64,000 nt of DNA. Origin: Aurelia coerulea (taxonomy: Eukaryota > Cnidaria > Scyphozoa > Semaeostomeae > Ulmaridae). Location of the stretch: positions 7,702,501-7,766,500 of the forward strand of contig CM076960.1 in assembly GCA_039566865.1 (NCBI GenBank). The letters are read 5' to 3'. Positions 41,101-53,473 of this stretch are shown piece by piece; positions within the stretch are counted from its first letter, which is position 1, and the number at the start of each line of letters is the position of its first letter. The notes below the pieces were generated by a model, which saw nothing but the letters and a program-made list of their open reading frames with translations, was not told the DNA's origin and did not search any database. A program made the position numbers and the translations under genes.

Positions 41101-43936
41101 TCCAAAACTTTTGTTTTTATATTTTGCTTTCTTTAAGAAAATAAACATTTAATTAATCGATGTTTGTTTATGTAGGGAAGCTAAAATGAGACTAAAGAAA
41201 AAGCTAATGTCTATAGTAATGTTTCGAAAAATAGTTGCAGCAGTGCTAATATAGTGTTATAAAAGATGTTACTGGCAGAACTAAAGTTTTATAGGACGAT
41301 GAGTGCAATAGTCTTTATAATATAAATTGTAGCTATTAAAGTACGTTAATCCACACTTTTTGTGTTTATATTTTGTTTTCTTTAAGAAAATAAACATTTA
41401 ATATTTCGATGTTTCTTTATGCAGTAAAGCTAAAAATAAAGCTAAAGCAAAAGAAAATACCAATGTCTATAGTAATGTATCCAAGAATGGTTGCTGCAGC
41501 ACTAATATACTGCTATAAAAGAAGCTACTGGCAGAACCATAGTTTAAATGCACGATGAGTGCAATACCCTTGATAATAAAAATTGTGGCAACTAAAGTAC
41601 GTTAAAGTACAAATATAGTGTTATAAAAGATGTTACTGGCAGAACTAAAGTTTTAAAGAACCATGAGTGCAAAACTCTTTATAATATAAATTGTAGCTAT
41701 TAAAGTACGTTAATCTACAATTTTTGTGTCTATATTTTGTTTTCTTTGAGAAAATAAACATTTAATTAATCGATGTTTGCTTTTGCAGTAAAGCTAAAGT
41801 GAGACTAAAGAAAAAACTAATGTCTATAGTAATGTTTCGAAAAAGAGTTGCTGCAGCAATAATGTAGTGTTATAAAAGATGTTACTGGCAGAACTAAAGT
41901 TTTAAAGAACGATGAGTGCAAAGCTCTTTATAATATAAATTGTAGCTATTAAAGTACGTAAATCCACAATTTTTGTGTTTATATTTTGTTTTCTTTAAGA
42001 AAATAAACATTTAACTAATCGATGTTTGCTTATGCAGTAAAGCTAAAATGAGACTAAAGAAAAAACTAATGTCTATAGTAATATTTCAAAAAATAGTTGC
42101 TGCAGTACTAATATAGTGTTATAAAAGATGTTACTGGCAGAACTAAAGTTTTAAAGGACGATTAGTTCAATACTCTTTATAATATAAATTGTAGCTATTA
42201 AAGTACGTTAATCAACACTTTTTGCGTTTATATTTGGCTTTCTTTGAGAAAATAAACATTTAATTAATCGATGTTTGCTTATGCAGTGAAGCTAAAATGA
42301 GACTAAAGAAAAAACTAATGTCTATAGTAATATTTCGAAAAATAGTTGCTGCAGCAATAATATAGTGTTATAATAGATGTTACTGGCAGAACTAAAGTTT
42401 TAAAGAACAATGAGTGCAATACTCTTTATAATATAAATTGTAGCTATTAAAGTATATTAATCCACAATTTTTGTGTTTATATTTTGCTTTCTTAAAGAAA
42501 ATAAACATGTAATTAATCGATGTTTGTTTATGCAGTGAAGCTAAAATGAGACTAAAGAAAAAACTAATGTCTATAGTAATGTTTCGAAAAATAGTTGCTG
42601 CAGTACTAATATAGTGTTATAAAAGATGTTACTGGCAGAACTAAAGTTTTATAGGACGATGAGTACAATAGTCTTTATAATATAAATTGTAGCTATTAAA
42701 GTACGTTAATCCACACTTTTTGTGTTTATATTTTGTTTTCTTTAAGAAAATAAACATTTAATTAATCGATGTTTGTTTATGCAGTGAAGCTAAAATGAGA
42801 CTAAAGAAAAAACTAATGTCTATAGTAATATTTCGAAAAATAGTTGCTGCAGCAATAATATAGTGTTATAATAGATGTTACTGGCAGAACTAAAGTTTTA
42901 AAGAGCGATGAGTGCAAAACTCTTTATGATATAAATTGTAGCTATTAAAGTACGTTAATCCACACTTTTTGTGTTTATATTTTGTTTTCTTTAAGAAAAT
43001 AAACATTTAGTTAATCGATGTTTGTTTATGCATTGAAGCTAAAATGAGACTAAAGAAAAAACTAATGTCTATAGTAATATTTCGAAAAATAGTTGCTGCA
43101 GCAATAATATAGTGTTATAATAGATGTTACTGGCAGATATAAAGTTTTAAAGAGCGATGAGTGCAAAACTCTTTATGATATAAATTGTAGCTATTAAAGT
43201 ACGTTAATCCACAATTTTTGTATTTAAATTTTGTTTTCTTTGAGAAAATAAACATTTAATTAATCGATGTTTGCTTATGCAGTAAATTTAAAATGAGACT
43301 AAAGAAAAAACTAAAGTGTAGAGTAATTTTTACAACAATGGTTGCTGCAGCACTAATTTAGTGCTATAAAAAAGTTACTGGCAGAACTAAAGTTTTAAAG
43401 AACAATGAGTGCAATACTCTTTATAATATAAATTGTAGCTATTAAAGTTTTGTTAATCAACACTTTTTGTGTTTATATTTTGTTTTCTTTGAGAAAATAA
43501 ACATTTAATTGATCGATGTTTGTTTATGCAGTAAAGCTAAAATGACACTAAAGAAAACACTAAAGTCTATAGTAATGTTTCGAAAAATAAATGCTGCAGT
43601 ACTAATATAGTGTTATAAAAGATGTTACTGGCAGAACTAAAGTTTTATAGGACGATGAGTGCAATAGTCTTTATAATATAAATTGTAGCTATTAAAGTAC
43701 GTTAATCCACACTTTTTGTGTTTATATTTTGTTTTCTTTAAGAAAATAAACATTTAATTAATCGATGTTTGTTTATGCAGTGAAGCTAAAATGAGACTAA
43801 AGAAAAAACAAATGTCTATAGTAATATTTCGAAAAATAGTTGCTGCAGCAATAATATAGTGTTATAATAGATGTTACTGGCAGAACTAAAGATTTAAAGA
43901 GCGATGAGTGCAAAACTCTTTATGATATAAATTGTA
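37221..43936 (+). repeat. 3358-bp recent tandem duplication (37221-40578 and 40579-43936)
   Basis: CCACTAAAGTACGTTAATCC with ACTTTATGTG starts at 37221 and 40579, 3358 bp apart, and the composite monomers are also 3358 bp apart (38136 and 41494). Private variants are shared at the same offset: GCTTTTGCAG (about 38413 and 41771), TACGTAAATCC (about 38598 and 41957), TATTTGGCTTTC (about 38873 and 42231) and ATAAATGCTGCAG. Two short tracts differ between the copies (near 38990/42350 and 40085/43445) and look like later patch conversion. The join lies near 40575. Confidence 0.85.
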
Positions 43937-45440
43937 GCTAATAAAGTACGTTAATCCACACTTTTTATGTTGATACTTTGTTTTCTTCAAGAAAATAAAC
44001 ATTTAATTAAGCGATGTTTGTTTATGCAGTAAAGCTAAAATGAGACTAAGGAAAAAACTAATGTCTATAGTAATATTTCGAAAAATAGTTGCTGCTGCAA
44101 TAATATAGTGTTATAATAGATGTTACTGGCAGAACTAAAGTTTTAAAGAGCGATGAGTGCAAAACTCTTTATGATATAAATTGTAGCTATTAAAGTACTT
44201 TAATCCACAATTTTTGTGTTTATATTTTGTTTTCTTTGAGAAATTAAACATTTAATTAATCGATGTTTGATTATGCAGTAAATTTAAAATGAGACTAAAG
44301 AAAAATCTAATGTCTATAATAATGTTTCGAAAAATAGTTGCTGCAGCAATAATATAGTGTTATAAAAGATGTTACTGGCAGAACTAAAGTTTTAAAGAAC
44401 GATGAGTGCAAAACTCTTTATAATATAAATTGTAGCTATTAAAGTACGTTAATCCACAATTTTTGTGTTTACATTTTGTTTTCTTTGAGAAAATAAACAT
44501 TTAATTGATCGATGTTTGCTTATGCAGTAAAGCTAAAATGAGACTAAAGAAAAAACTAATGTCTATAGTAATATTTCAAAAAATAGTTGCTGCAGTACTA
44601 ATATAGTGTTATAAAAGATGTTACTGGCAGAACTAAAGTTTTAAAGGACGATTAGTTCAATACTCTTTATAATATAAATTGTAGCTATTAAAGTTTTGTT
44701 AATCAACACTTTTTGTGTTTATATTTTGTTTTCTTTGAGAAAATAAACATTTAATTGATCGATGTTTGTTTATGCAGTAAAGCTAAAATGACACTAAAGA
44801 AAACCTAAAGTCTATAGTAACTTTTACAACAATGGTTGCTGCAGCACTAATATAGTGCTATAAAAAAGTTACTGGCAGAACTAAAGTTTTAAAGAAGGAT
44901 GAGTGCCAAAATCTCTATAATATAAATTGTAGCCACTAAAGTACGTTAATCCACACTTTGTTTATATTTTGTTTTCTTAGAGAAAATAAACATTTAGTTA
45001 ATCGATGTTCATTTATGCAGTAAAGCTAAAATGAGACTAAAGAAAAAACTAATGTCTATAGTAATGTTACCAAGAATGGTTGCTGCAGCACTAATATAGT
45101 GCTATAAAAGAAGTTACTGGCAGAACTTTTGTTTTAAAGGACAATGAGTGCAATACTCTTAATAATATGAATTGTAGCTACTAAAGTACGTTAATCCATA
45201 CTTTTTGTGTTGATATTTTGTTTTCTTTGAGAAAATAAACATTTAATTATTCGATGTTTCTTTATGCAGTAAAGCTAAAAATAAAGCTAAAGCAAAAGAA
45301 AATACCAATGTCTATAGTAATGTATCCGAGAATAGTTGCTGCAGCACTAATATAGTGTTATAAAAGATGTTACTGGCAGAACTAAAGTTTTAAAGGACGA
45401 TGAGTGCAATACTCTTTATAATATAAATTGTAGCTATTAA
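41494..45440 (+). repeat. Last alpha unit of block A'
   Basis: The unit opens with the composite monomer (41494-41850) and is near-identical to the 38136 unit until about 43930. There about 1 kb is present that the 38136 unit lacks (43940-44932, starting with AATAAAGTACG and ACTTTTTATGTTGATACTTTG). Its later part repeats the end of alpha-4: ATTAAAGTACTTTAATCC at 44200 compares with about 36228. It lacks one monomer relative to alpha-4 in that stretch. The monomer near 44811-44915 fuses the TTTTACAACAATGG type to the AAGAAGGATGAGTGCC type, as expected for an in-register one-monomer deletion. Confidence 0.75.
43445..43577 (+). repeat. Conversion-like patch of about 130 bp
   Basis: The duplicate at about 40085-40215 reads TATATTAATCCACAATTCTTG and TTAAAGAAAATAAACATG. 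Here the sequence instead reads AAGTTTTGTTAATCAACAC and TTTGAGAAAATAAAC, and continues with AATTGATCG and GACACTAAAGAAAACACTAAAG. That replacement matches 36728-36860 at every base I compared, including the rare AAAACACTAAAG. On both sides the sequence returns to the 3358-bp partner, including the rare ATAAATGCTGCAG just to the right. Confidence 0.8.
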
Positions 45441-45949
45441 AGTACGTTAATCAACACTTTTTGTGTTTATATTTTGTTTTCTTTGAGAAAATAAACATTT
45501 GCTTAATCGATGTTTGTTTATGCAGTAAAGCTAAAATGAGACGAAAGAAAAAACTAATGTCTATTTTAATGTTTCCAAGAATGGTTGCTGCAGCACTAAT
45601 ATAGTGCTATAAAAGAAGCTACTGGCAGAACTATAGTTTAAATGCACGATGAGTGCAATACCCTTTATAATAAAAATTGTGGCTACTAAAGTACGTTAAA
45701 CAACCCTTTTTGTGTTTATATTTTGCTTCCTTTGAGAAAATAAACATTTTTTGATCGATGTTTGCTTACGCAGTGAAGCTAAAATGAGACTAAAGAAAAA
45801 ACTAATGTCTATAGTAATGTTTCGAAAAATAGTTGCTGCAGTACTAATATAGTGCTATAAAAAAAGTTACTGGCAGATCTAAAGTTTTAAAGAACGATGA
45901 GTGCAATACTCTTTATAATATAAATTGTAACTATTAAAGTACGTTAAAC

Positions 45950-46000
45950 AACACTTTTCGTGTTTTCGTGTTCGAAACATTTAATTATTCGATGTTTCTT
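45950..46000 (+). repeat. Monomer with replaced T-rich segment
   Basis: After AACACTTTTCGTG the sequence reads TTTTCGTGTTCGAAACATTTAATT, so the normal TTTATATTTTG and TTTTCT hairpin segment is replaced by a short duplication of TTTTCGTG. The ATTATTCGATG that follows belongs to the GCAAAAG-type long monomer with GTATCCGAGAATGG. That monomer resembles the first part of the A-type composite monomer but lacks CATAGTTTAAATGCA and is not fused at ACGTTAAA. Confidence 0.75.
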
Positions 46001-47056
46001 TATGCAGTAAAGCTAAAAATAAAGCTAAAGCAAAAGAAAATACCAATGTCTATAGTAATGTATCCGAGAATGGTTGCTGCAGCACTAATATACTGCTATA
46101 AAAGAAGCTACTGGCAGAACGATGAGTGCAATACCCTTGATAATAAAAATTGTGGCAACTAAAGTACGTTAAACAACACTTTTTGTATTTATATTTTGCT
46201 TCCTTTGAGAAAATAAACATTTAATTGATCGATGTTTGTTTATGCAGTGAAGCTAAAATGAGACTAAAGAAAAAACTAATGTCTATAGTAATGTTTCCAA
46301 GAATGGTTGCTGCAGCACTAATATAGTGCTATAAAAGATGTTACTGGCAGAACTTTAGTTTTAAAGGACGATGAGTGCAATACTCTTTATAATATAAATT
46401 GTAGCTATTAAAGTACGTTAATCAACACTTTTTGTGTTTATATTTTGTTTTCTTTGAGAAAATAAACATTTGCTTAATCGATGTTTGTTTATGCAGTAAA
46501 GCTAAAATGAGACGAAAGAAAAAACTAATGTCTATATTAATGTTTCCAAGAATGGTTGCTGCAGCACTAATATAGTGCTATAAAAGAAGCTACTGGCAGA
46601 ACTATAGTTTAAATGCACGATGAGTGCAATACCATTTATAATGAAAATTGTGGCTACTAAAGTACGTTAAACAACACTTTTTGTGTTTATATTTTGCTTC
46701 CTTTGAGAAAATAAACATTTAATTGATCGATCTTTGTTTACGCAGTGAAGCTAAAATGAGATTAAAGAAAAAACTAATGTCTGTAGTAATGTTTTGAAAA
46801 ATAGTTGCTGCAGTACTAATATAGTGCTATAAAAAAAGTTACTGGCAGATCTAAAGTTTTAAAGAACGATGAGTGCAATACTCTTTATAATATAAAATGT
46901 AACTATTAAAGTACGTTAAACAACACTTTTTGTGTTTATATTTTGTTTTCTTTGAGAAAATAAACATTTAACTGATCGAAGTTTATTTAAGCAGTAAAGC
47001 TAAAATGACACTAAAGAAAAAGGTAATGTCTATATTAATGTTTCCAAGATTGGTTG

Positions 47057-47210
47057 CTGCAGCACTAATATAGTGCTATAAAAGAAGTTACTGGCAGAAC
47101 TATAGTTTTATGGGATGATGAGTGCAATATTGTTTATGCAGTAAAGCTAAAATTAAAGCTAAAGCTAAAGAAAATACCAATGTCTATAGTAATGTTTCCG
47201 AGAATGGTTG
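47057..47210 (+). repeat. Shortened monomer, 154 bp, smallest PstI interval noted
   Basis: GATGATGAGTGCAATATT joins GTTTATGCAGTAAAGC (about 47121-47143), so the whole centre of the monomer, including hairpin, AATAAA and ATCGAT, is gone. The right breakpoint is the second GTTTAT, as in the 168-bp and 183-bp monomers. It follows a monomer with CTGATCGAAG and TTTAAGCAG, which resembles the one before the 183-bp unit. Confidence 0.85.
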
Positions 47211-47458
47211 CTGCAGTACTAATATAGTGCTATAAAAAAAGTTACTGGCAGAACTAAAGTTTTAAAGAACGATGAGTGCAAAACTCTTTATAATATAAAT
47301 TGTAGCTATTAAAGTACGTTAATCAACACTTTTTGTGTTTATATTTTGTTTTCTTTGAGAAAATAAACATTTAATTGATCGATGTTTGTTTATGCAGTAA
47401 AGCTAAAATGAGACTAAAAAAAAACTAAAGTCTATAGTAATTTTTACAAGAATGGTTG

Positions 47459-47772
47459 CTGCAGCACTAATATAGTGCTATAAAAAAGTTACTGGCAGAA
47501 CTAAAGTTTTAAAGAACGATGAGTGCAATACTCTTTATAATATAAATTGTAGCTACTAAAGTACGTTAATCCACAATTTTTGTGTTTATATTTTGTTTTC
47601 TTTGAGAAAATAAACATTTAAATGTTTGTTTTGCAGCAAAACTAAAATCGATGTTTGTTTATATTTTGCAGAAAATAAACAGCTTAATCGATGTTTGTTT
47701 AAGTAAAGCTAAAATTAAAGCTAAAACTAAAGAAAATACCAATGTCTATAGTAATGTTTCCGAGAATGGTTG
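47459..47772 (+). repeat. Scrambled monomer, 314 bp
   Basis: The region 47617-47710 mixes segments. AAACATTTAAATGTTTGTTTTGCAGC has lost the ATCGAT part. Then ATCGATGTTTGTTTATATTTTGCAG switches from the second GTTTAT context to the first (ATATTTTG) and back to GCAG. The sequence GAAAATAAACAGCTTAATCG then restarts the segment. At least two switches fall on the shared GTTTAT word. Confidence 0.8.
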
Positions 47773-48270
47773 CTGCAGCACTAATATAGTGCTATAAAAG
47801 AAGTTACTGGCAGAACTATAGTTTTATGGGACGATGAGTGCAATACTCTTAATAATATGAATTGCAGCTACTAAAGTACGTTAAACAACACTTTTTGTGT
47901 TTATATTTTGCTTTCTTTGAGAAAATAAACATTTAATTGATCGATGTTTGTTTATGCAGTGAAGCTAAAATGAGAATAAAGAAAAAACTAATGTCTATAG
48001 TAATGTTTCAAAAAATAGTTGCTGCAGTACTAATATAGTGTTATAAAAGATGTTACTGGCAGAACTAAAGTTTTAAAGAACAATGAGTGCAAAACTCTTT
48101 ATAATATAAATTGTAGCTACTAAAGTACGTTAATCAACACTTTTTGTGATTATTTTTTGTTTTCTTTGAGAAAATAAACATTTAATTGATTGATGTTTGT
48201 TGATGCAGTAAAGCTAAAGTGACACTAAAGAAAAAACTAAAGTCTATAGTAATTTTTACAAGAATGGTTG

Positions 48271-48636
48271 CTGCAGCACTAATATAGTGCTATAAAAAAG
48301 TTACTGGCAGAACTAAAGTTTTAAAGAACGATGAGTGCAATACTGTTTATAATATAAATTGTAGCTACTAAAGTACGTTAATCCACAATTTTTGTGTTTA
48401 TATTTTGTTTTCTTTGAGAAAATAAACATATGCTTAATCGATGTTTGTTTGTGCAGCTAAAACTAAAATGAGACTTAAGAAAAACCTGATATTAATGTTT
48501 CCAAGAATTGTTTATATTTTGTTTTCTTTGAGAAAATAAACATTTGCTTAATCGATGTTTGTTTATGCAGTAAAGCTAAAATTAAAGAAACTAAAGAAAA
48601 TACTAATGTCTATATTAATGTTTCCAAGAATGGTTG
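48271..48636 (+). repeat. Full plus truncated monomer, 366 bp
   Basis: This repeats the CCAAGAATT-GTTTATATTTTG join (about 48501-48520) of the units at 31046 and 33414, with AAAAACCTGATATTAATG as a one-base variant and the same ATATGCTTAATCG and GTTTGTGCAGC upstream. The shared private features mean the three truncated monomers descend from one event and spread or were duplicated with their neighbours. Confidence 0.8.
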
Positions 48637-51600
48637 CTGCAGCACTAATATAGTGCTATAAAAGAAGTTACTGGCAGAACTATAGTTTTATGGGACGATG
48701 AGTGCAATACCTCTTAATAATATGAATTGCAGCTACTAAAGTACGTTAAACAACACTTTTTGTGTTTATATTTTGCTTTCTTTGAGAAAATAAACATTTA
48801 ATTGATCGATGTTTGTTTATGCAGTGAAGCTAAAATGAGAATAAAGAAAAAACTAATGTCTATAGTAATGTTTCGAAAAATAGTTGCTGCAGTACTAATA
48901 TAGTGTTATAAAAGATGTTACTGGCAGAACTAAAGTTTTAAAGGACGATGAGTTCAATACTCTTTATAATATAAATTGTAGCTATTACAGTACGTTAATC
49001 AACACTTTTTGTGTTTATATTTTGTTTTCTTTGAGAAAATAAACATTTGCTTAATCGATGTTTGTTTATGCAGTAAAGCTAAAATGAGACTAAAGAAAAA
49101 ACTAATGTCTATATTAATGTTTCCAAGAATGGTTGCTGCAGCACTAATATAGTGCTATAAAAGAAGTTACTGGCAGAACTATAGTTTTAAAGGACGATGA
49201 GTGCAATACTCTTAATAATATGAATTGTAGCTACTAAAGTACGTTAATCAACACTTTTTGTGTTTATATTTTGTTTTCTTTAAGAAAATAAACATTTAAT
49301 TAATCGATGTTTGTTTATGCAGTAAAGCTATTAAAGCTAAAACTAAAGAAAAAACTAATGTCTATAGTAATGTTTCCAAGAATGGTTGCTGCAGCATTAA
49401 TATAGTGCTATAAAAGAAGTTACTGGCAGAACTATAGTTTTATGGGACGATGAGTGCAATACTCTTAATAATATGAATTGCAGCTACTAAAGTACGTTAA
49501 ACAACACTTTTTGTGTTTATATTTTGTTTTCTTTAAGAAAAATAAACATTTCATTAATCGATGTTTGTTTATGCAGTGAAGCTAAAATGAGACTAAAGAA
49601 AATACCAATGTCTATAGTAATGTTTCCGAGAATGGTTGCTGCAGCACTAATATAGTGCTATAAAAGAAGTTACTGGCAGAACTAAAGTTTTAAAGGACGA
49701 TGAGTGCAATACTCTTTATAATATAAATTGTAGCTACTAAAGTACGTTAATCAACACTTTTTGTGTTTATATTTTGTTTTCTTTGAGAAAATAAACATTT
49801 AATTGATCGATGTTTGTTTATGCAGTAAAGCTAAAATGAGACTAAAGAAAAAACTAATGTCTATAGTAATGTTTCCAAGAATGGTTGCTGCAGCACTAAT
49901 ATAGTGCTATAAAAGAAGTTACTGGCAGAACTATAGTTTTAAAGGACGATGAGTGCAATACTCTTTATAATATAAATTGTAGCTACTAAAGTACGTTAAT
50001 CGACACTTTTTGTGTTTATATTTTGTTTTCTTTGAGAAAATAAAAATTTAATTGATCGATGTTTGTTTTTGCAGTAAAGCTAAAATGAGACTAAAGAAAA
50101 AACTAAGTCTATAGTAATTTTTACAAGAATGGTTGCTGCAGCACTAATATAGTGCTATAAAAGAAGTTACTGGCAGAACTAAAGTTTTAAAGAACGATGA
50201 GTGCAATACTCTTTATAATATAAATTGTAGCTACTAAAGTACGTTAATCCACACTTTTTGTGTTTATATTTTGTTTTCTTTGAGAAAATAAACATTTGCT
50301 TAATCGATGTTTGTTTATGCAGTAAAGCTAAAATTAAAGCTAAAGTTTCCTAAAGAAAATACCAATGTCTATAGTAATGTAATGTTTCCGAGAATGGTTG
50401 CTGCAGCACTAATATAGTGCTATAAAAGAAGTTACTGGCAGAACTATAGTTTAAATGGGACGATGAGTGCAATACCCTTTATAATATAAATTGCAGCTAC
50501 TAAAGTACGTTAAACAACACTTTTTGTGTTTATATTTTGCTTTCTTTGAGAAAATAGACATTTAATTGATCGATGTTTGTTTATGCAGTGAAGCTAAAAT
50601 GAGACTAAAGAAAAAACTAATGTCTATAGTAATGTTTCGAAAAATAGTTGCTGCAGTACTAATATAGTGTTATAAAAGATGTTACTGGCAGAACTAAAGT
50701 TTTAAAGGACGATGAGTTCAATACTCTTTATAATATAAATTGTAGCTATTAAAGTACGTTAATCAACACTTTTTGTGTTTATATTTTGTTTTCTTTGAGA
50801 AAATAAACATTTGCTTAATCGATGTTTGTTTATGCAGTAAAGCTAAAATGAGACTAAAGAAAAAACTAATGTCTATATTAATGTTTCCAAGAATGGTTGC
50901 TGCAGCACTAATATAGTGCTATAAAAGAAGTTACTGGCAGAACTATAGTTTTAAAGGACGATGAGTGCAATACTCTTAATAATATGAATTGTAGCTACTA
51001 AAGTACGTTAAACAACACTTTTTGTGTTTATATTTTGTTTTCTTTGAGAAAATAAACATTTAATTAATCGATGTTTGTTTATGCAGTAAAGCTAAAATTA
51101 AAGCTAAAACTAAAGAAAATACCAATGTCTATAGTAATGTTTCCGAGAATGGTTGCTGCAGCACTAATATAGTGCTATAAAAGAAGTTACTGGCAGAACT
51201 ATAGTTTTATGGGACGATGAGTGCAATACTCTTAATAATATGAATTGCAGCTACTAAAGTACGTTAATCCACACTTTTTGTGTTTATATTTTGTTTTCTT
51301 TGAGAAAATAAACATTTGCTTAATCGATGTTTGTTTATGCAGTAAAGCTAAAATTAAAGCTAAAACTAAAGAAAAAACTAATGTCTATAGTAATGTTTCC
51401 AAGAATGGTTGCTGCAGCACTAATATAGTGCTATAAAAGAAGTTACTGGCAGAACTATAGTTTTAAAGGACGATGAGTGCAATACTCTTAATAATATGAA
51501 TTGTAGCTACTAAAGTACGTTAATCAACACTTTTTGTGTTTATATTTTGTTTTCTTTGAGAAAATAAACATTTAATTAATCGATGTTTGTTTATGCAGTA

Positions 51601-51660
51601 AAGCTAAAATGAGACTAAAGAAAAAACTAATGTCTATAGTAATGTTTCCAAGAATGGTTG

Positions 51661-51965
51661 CTGCAGCACTAATATAGTGCTATAAAAAAGTTACTGGCAG
51701 AACTAAAGTTTTAAAGGACGATGAGTGCAATACTCTTTATAATATAAATTGTAGCTACTAAAGTACGTTAATCCACACTTTTTGTGTTTATATTTTGTTT
51801 TCTTTGAGAAAATAAACATTTAATTAATCGATGTTTGTTTATGCAGCAAAGCTAAAATGAGACAAAAGAAAAATTAATCGATGTTTGTTTATGCAGTAAA
51901 GCTAAAATTAAAGCTAAAACTAAAGAAAATACTAATGTCTATATTAATGTTTCCAAGAATGGTTG
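51661..51965 (+). repeat. Lengthened monomer, 305 bp, internal restart
   Basis: CAGCAAAGCTAAAATGAGACAAAAGAAAAATTAATCGATG (about 51844-51882, shown here only as key parts: GACAAAAG then AATTAATCGATG) shows the unit stepping back from the A-rich region to the ATCGAT region. The segment ATCGATGTTTGTTTATGCAG is therefore present twice, at about 51828 and 51878, before the unit continues as an L monomer. Confidence 0.8.
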
Positions 51966-53473
51966 CTGCAGCACTAATATAGTGCTATAAAAGAAGTTAC
52001 TGGCAGAACTATAGTTTTATGGGACGATGAGTGCAATACTCTTAATAATATGAATTGCAGCTACTAAAGTACGTTAAACAACACTTTTTGTGTTTATATT
52101 TTGCTTTCTTTGAGAAAATTAACATTTAATTGATCGATGTTTGTTTATGCAGTGAAGCTAAAATGAGAGTAAAGAAAAAACTAATGTCTATAGTAATGTT
52201 TCGAAAAATAGTTGCTGCAGTACTAATATAGTGTTATAAAAGATGTTACTGGCAGAACTAAAGTTTTAAAGGACGATGAGTTCAATACTCTTTATAATAT
52301 AAATTGTAGCTATTAAAGTACGTTAATCAACACTTTTTGTGTTTATATTTTGTTTTCTTTGAGAAAATAAACATTTGCTTAATCGATGTTTGTTTATGCA
52401 GTAAAGCTAAAATGAGACTAAAGAAAAAACTAATGTCTATATTAATGTTTCCAAGAATAGTTGCTGCAGCACTAATATAGTGCTATAAAAGAAGTTACTG
52501 GCAGAACTATAGTTTTAAAGGACGATGAGTGCAATACTCTTTATAATATAAATTGTAGCTACTAAAGTACGTTAAACAACACTTTTTGTGTTTATATTTT
52601 GTTTTCTTTGAGAAAATAAACATTTAATTAATCGATGTTTGTTTATGCAGTAAAGCTAAAATGAGACTAAAGAAAAAACTAATGTCTATAGTAATGTTTC
52701 CAAGAATGGTTGCTGCAGCACTAATATAGTGCTATAAAAGAAGTTACTGGCAGAACTATAGTTTTATGGGACGATGAGTGCAATACTCTTAATAATATGA
52801 ATTGCAGCTACTAAAGTACGTTAATCCACACTTTTTGTGTTTATATTTTGTTTTCTTTGAGAAAATAAACATTTGCTTAATCGATGTTTGTTTATGCAGT
52901 AAAGCTAAAATTAAAGCTAAAACTAAAGAAAATACCAATGTCTATAGTAATGTTTCCGAGAATGGTTGCTGCAGCACTAATATAGTGCTATAAAAGAAGT
53001 TACTGGCAGAACTATAGTTTTATGGGACGATGAGTGCAATACTCTTAATAATATGAATTGCAGCTACTAAAGTACGTTAATCCACACTTTTTGTGTTTAT
53101 ATTTTGTTTACTTTGAGAAAATAAACATTTAATTAATCGATGTTTGTTTATGCAGTAAAGCTAAAATTAAAGCTAAAACTAAAGAAAAAACTAATGTCTA
53201 TAGTAATGTTTCCAAGAATGGTTGCTGCAGCATTAATATAGTGCTATAAAAGAAGTTACTGGCAGAACTATAGTTTTAAAGGACGATGAGTGCAATACTC
53301 TTTATAATATAAATTGTAGCTACTAAAGTACGTTAATCAACACTTTTTGTGTTTATATTTTGTTTTCTTTGAGAAAATAAACATTTAATTAATCGATGTT
53401 TGTTTATGCAGTAAAGCTAAAATGAGACTAAAGAAAAAACTAATGTCTATAGTAATTTTTACAAGAATGGTTG

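Larger units (their letters stand above)
33782..45440 (+). repeat. Block A': second A-type domain
   Basis: This block returns to A-type monomers with the composite monomer at 33782, 38136 and 41494. All three units follow the alpha order; the beta marks (GCTTATTCAG, TTTTAATGAGCG) are absent. The left edge is sharp at the first composite monomer. The right edge is near 45440, where a monomer that elsewhere continues TATTAAAGTATATTAATCC (as near 37731) instead reads TATTAAAGTACGTTAATCAAC and B-type monomers begin. No gene is present. Confidence 0.85.

Noticed and set aside
45968..46162. Plus-strand open frame of 64 codons beginning in the TTCGTGTTCGAAACATTT stretch.
   Set aside because: It depends on the local replacement of the T-rich segment in one damaged monomer and on a 15-base loss after GGCAGAAC. 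It has no counterpart elsewhere.
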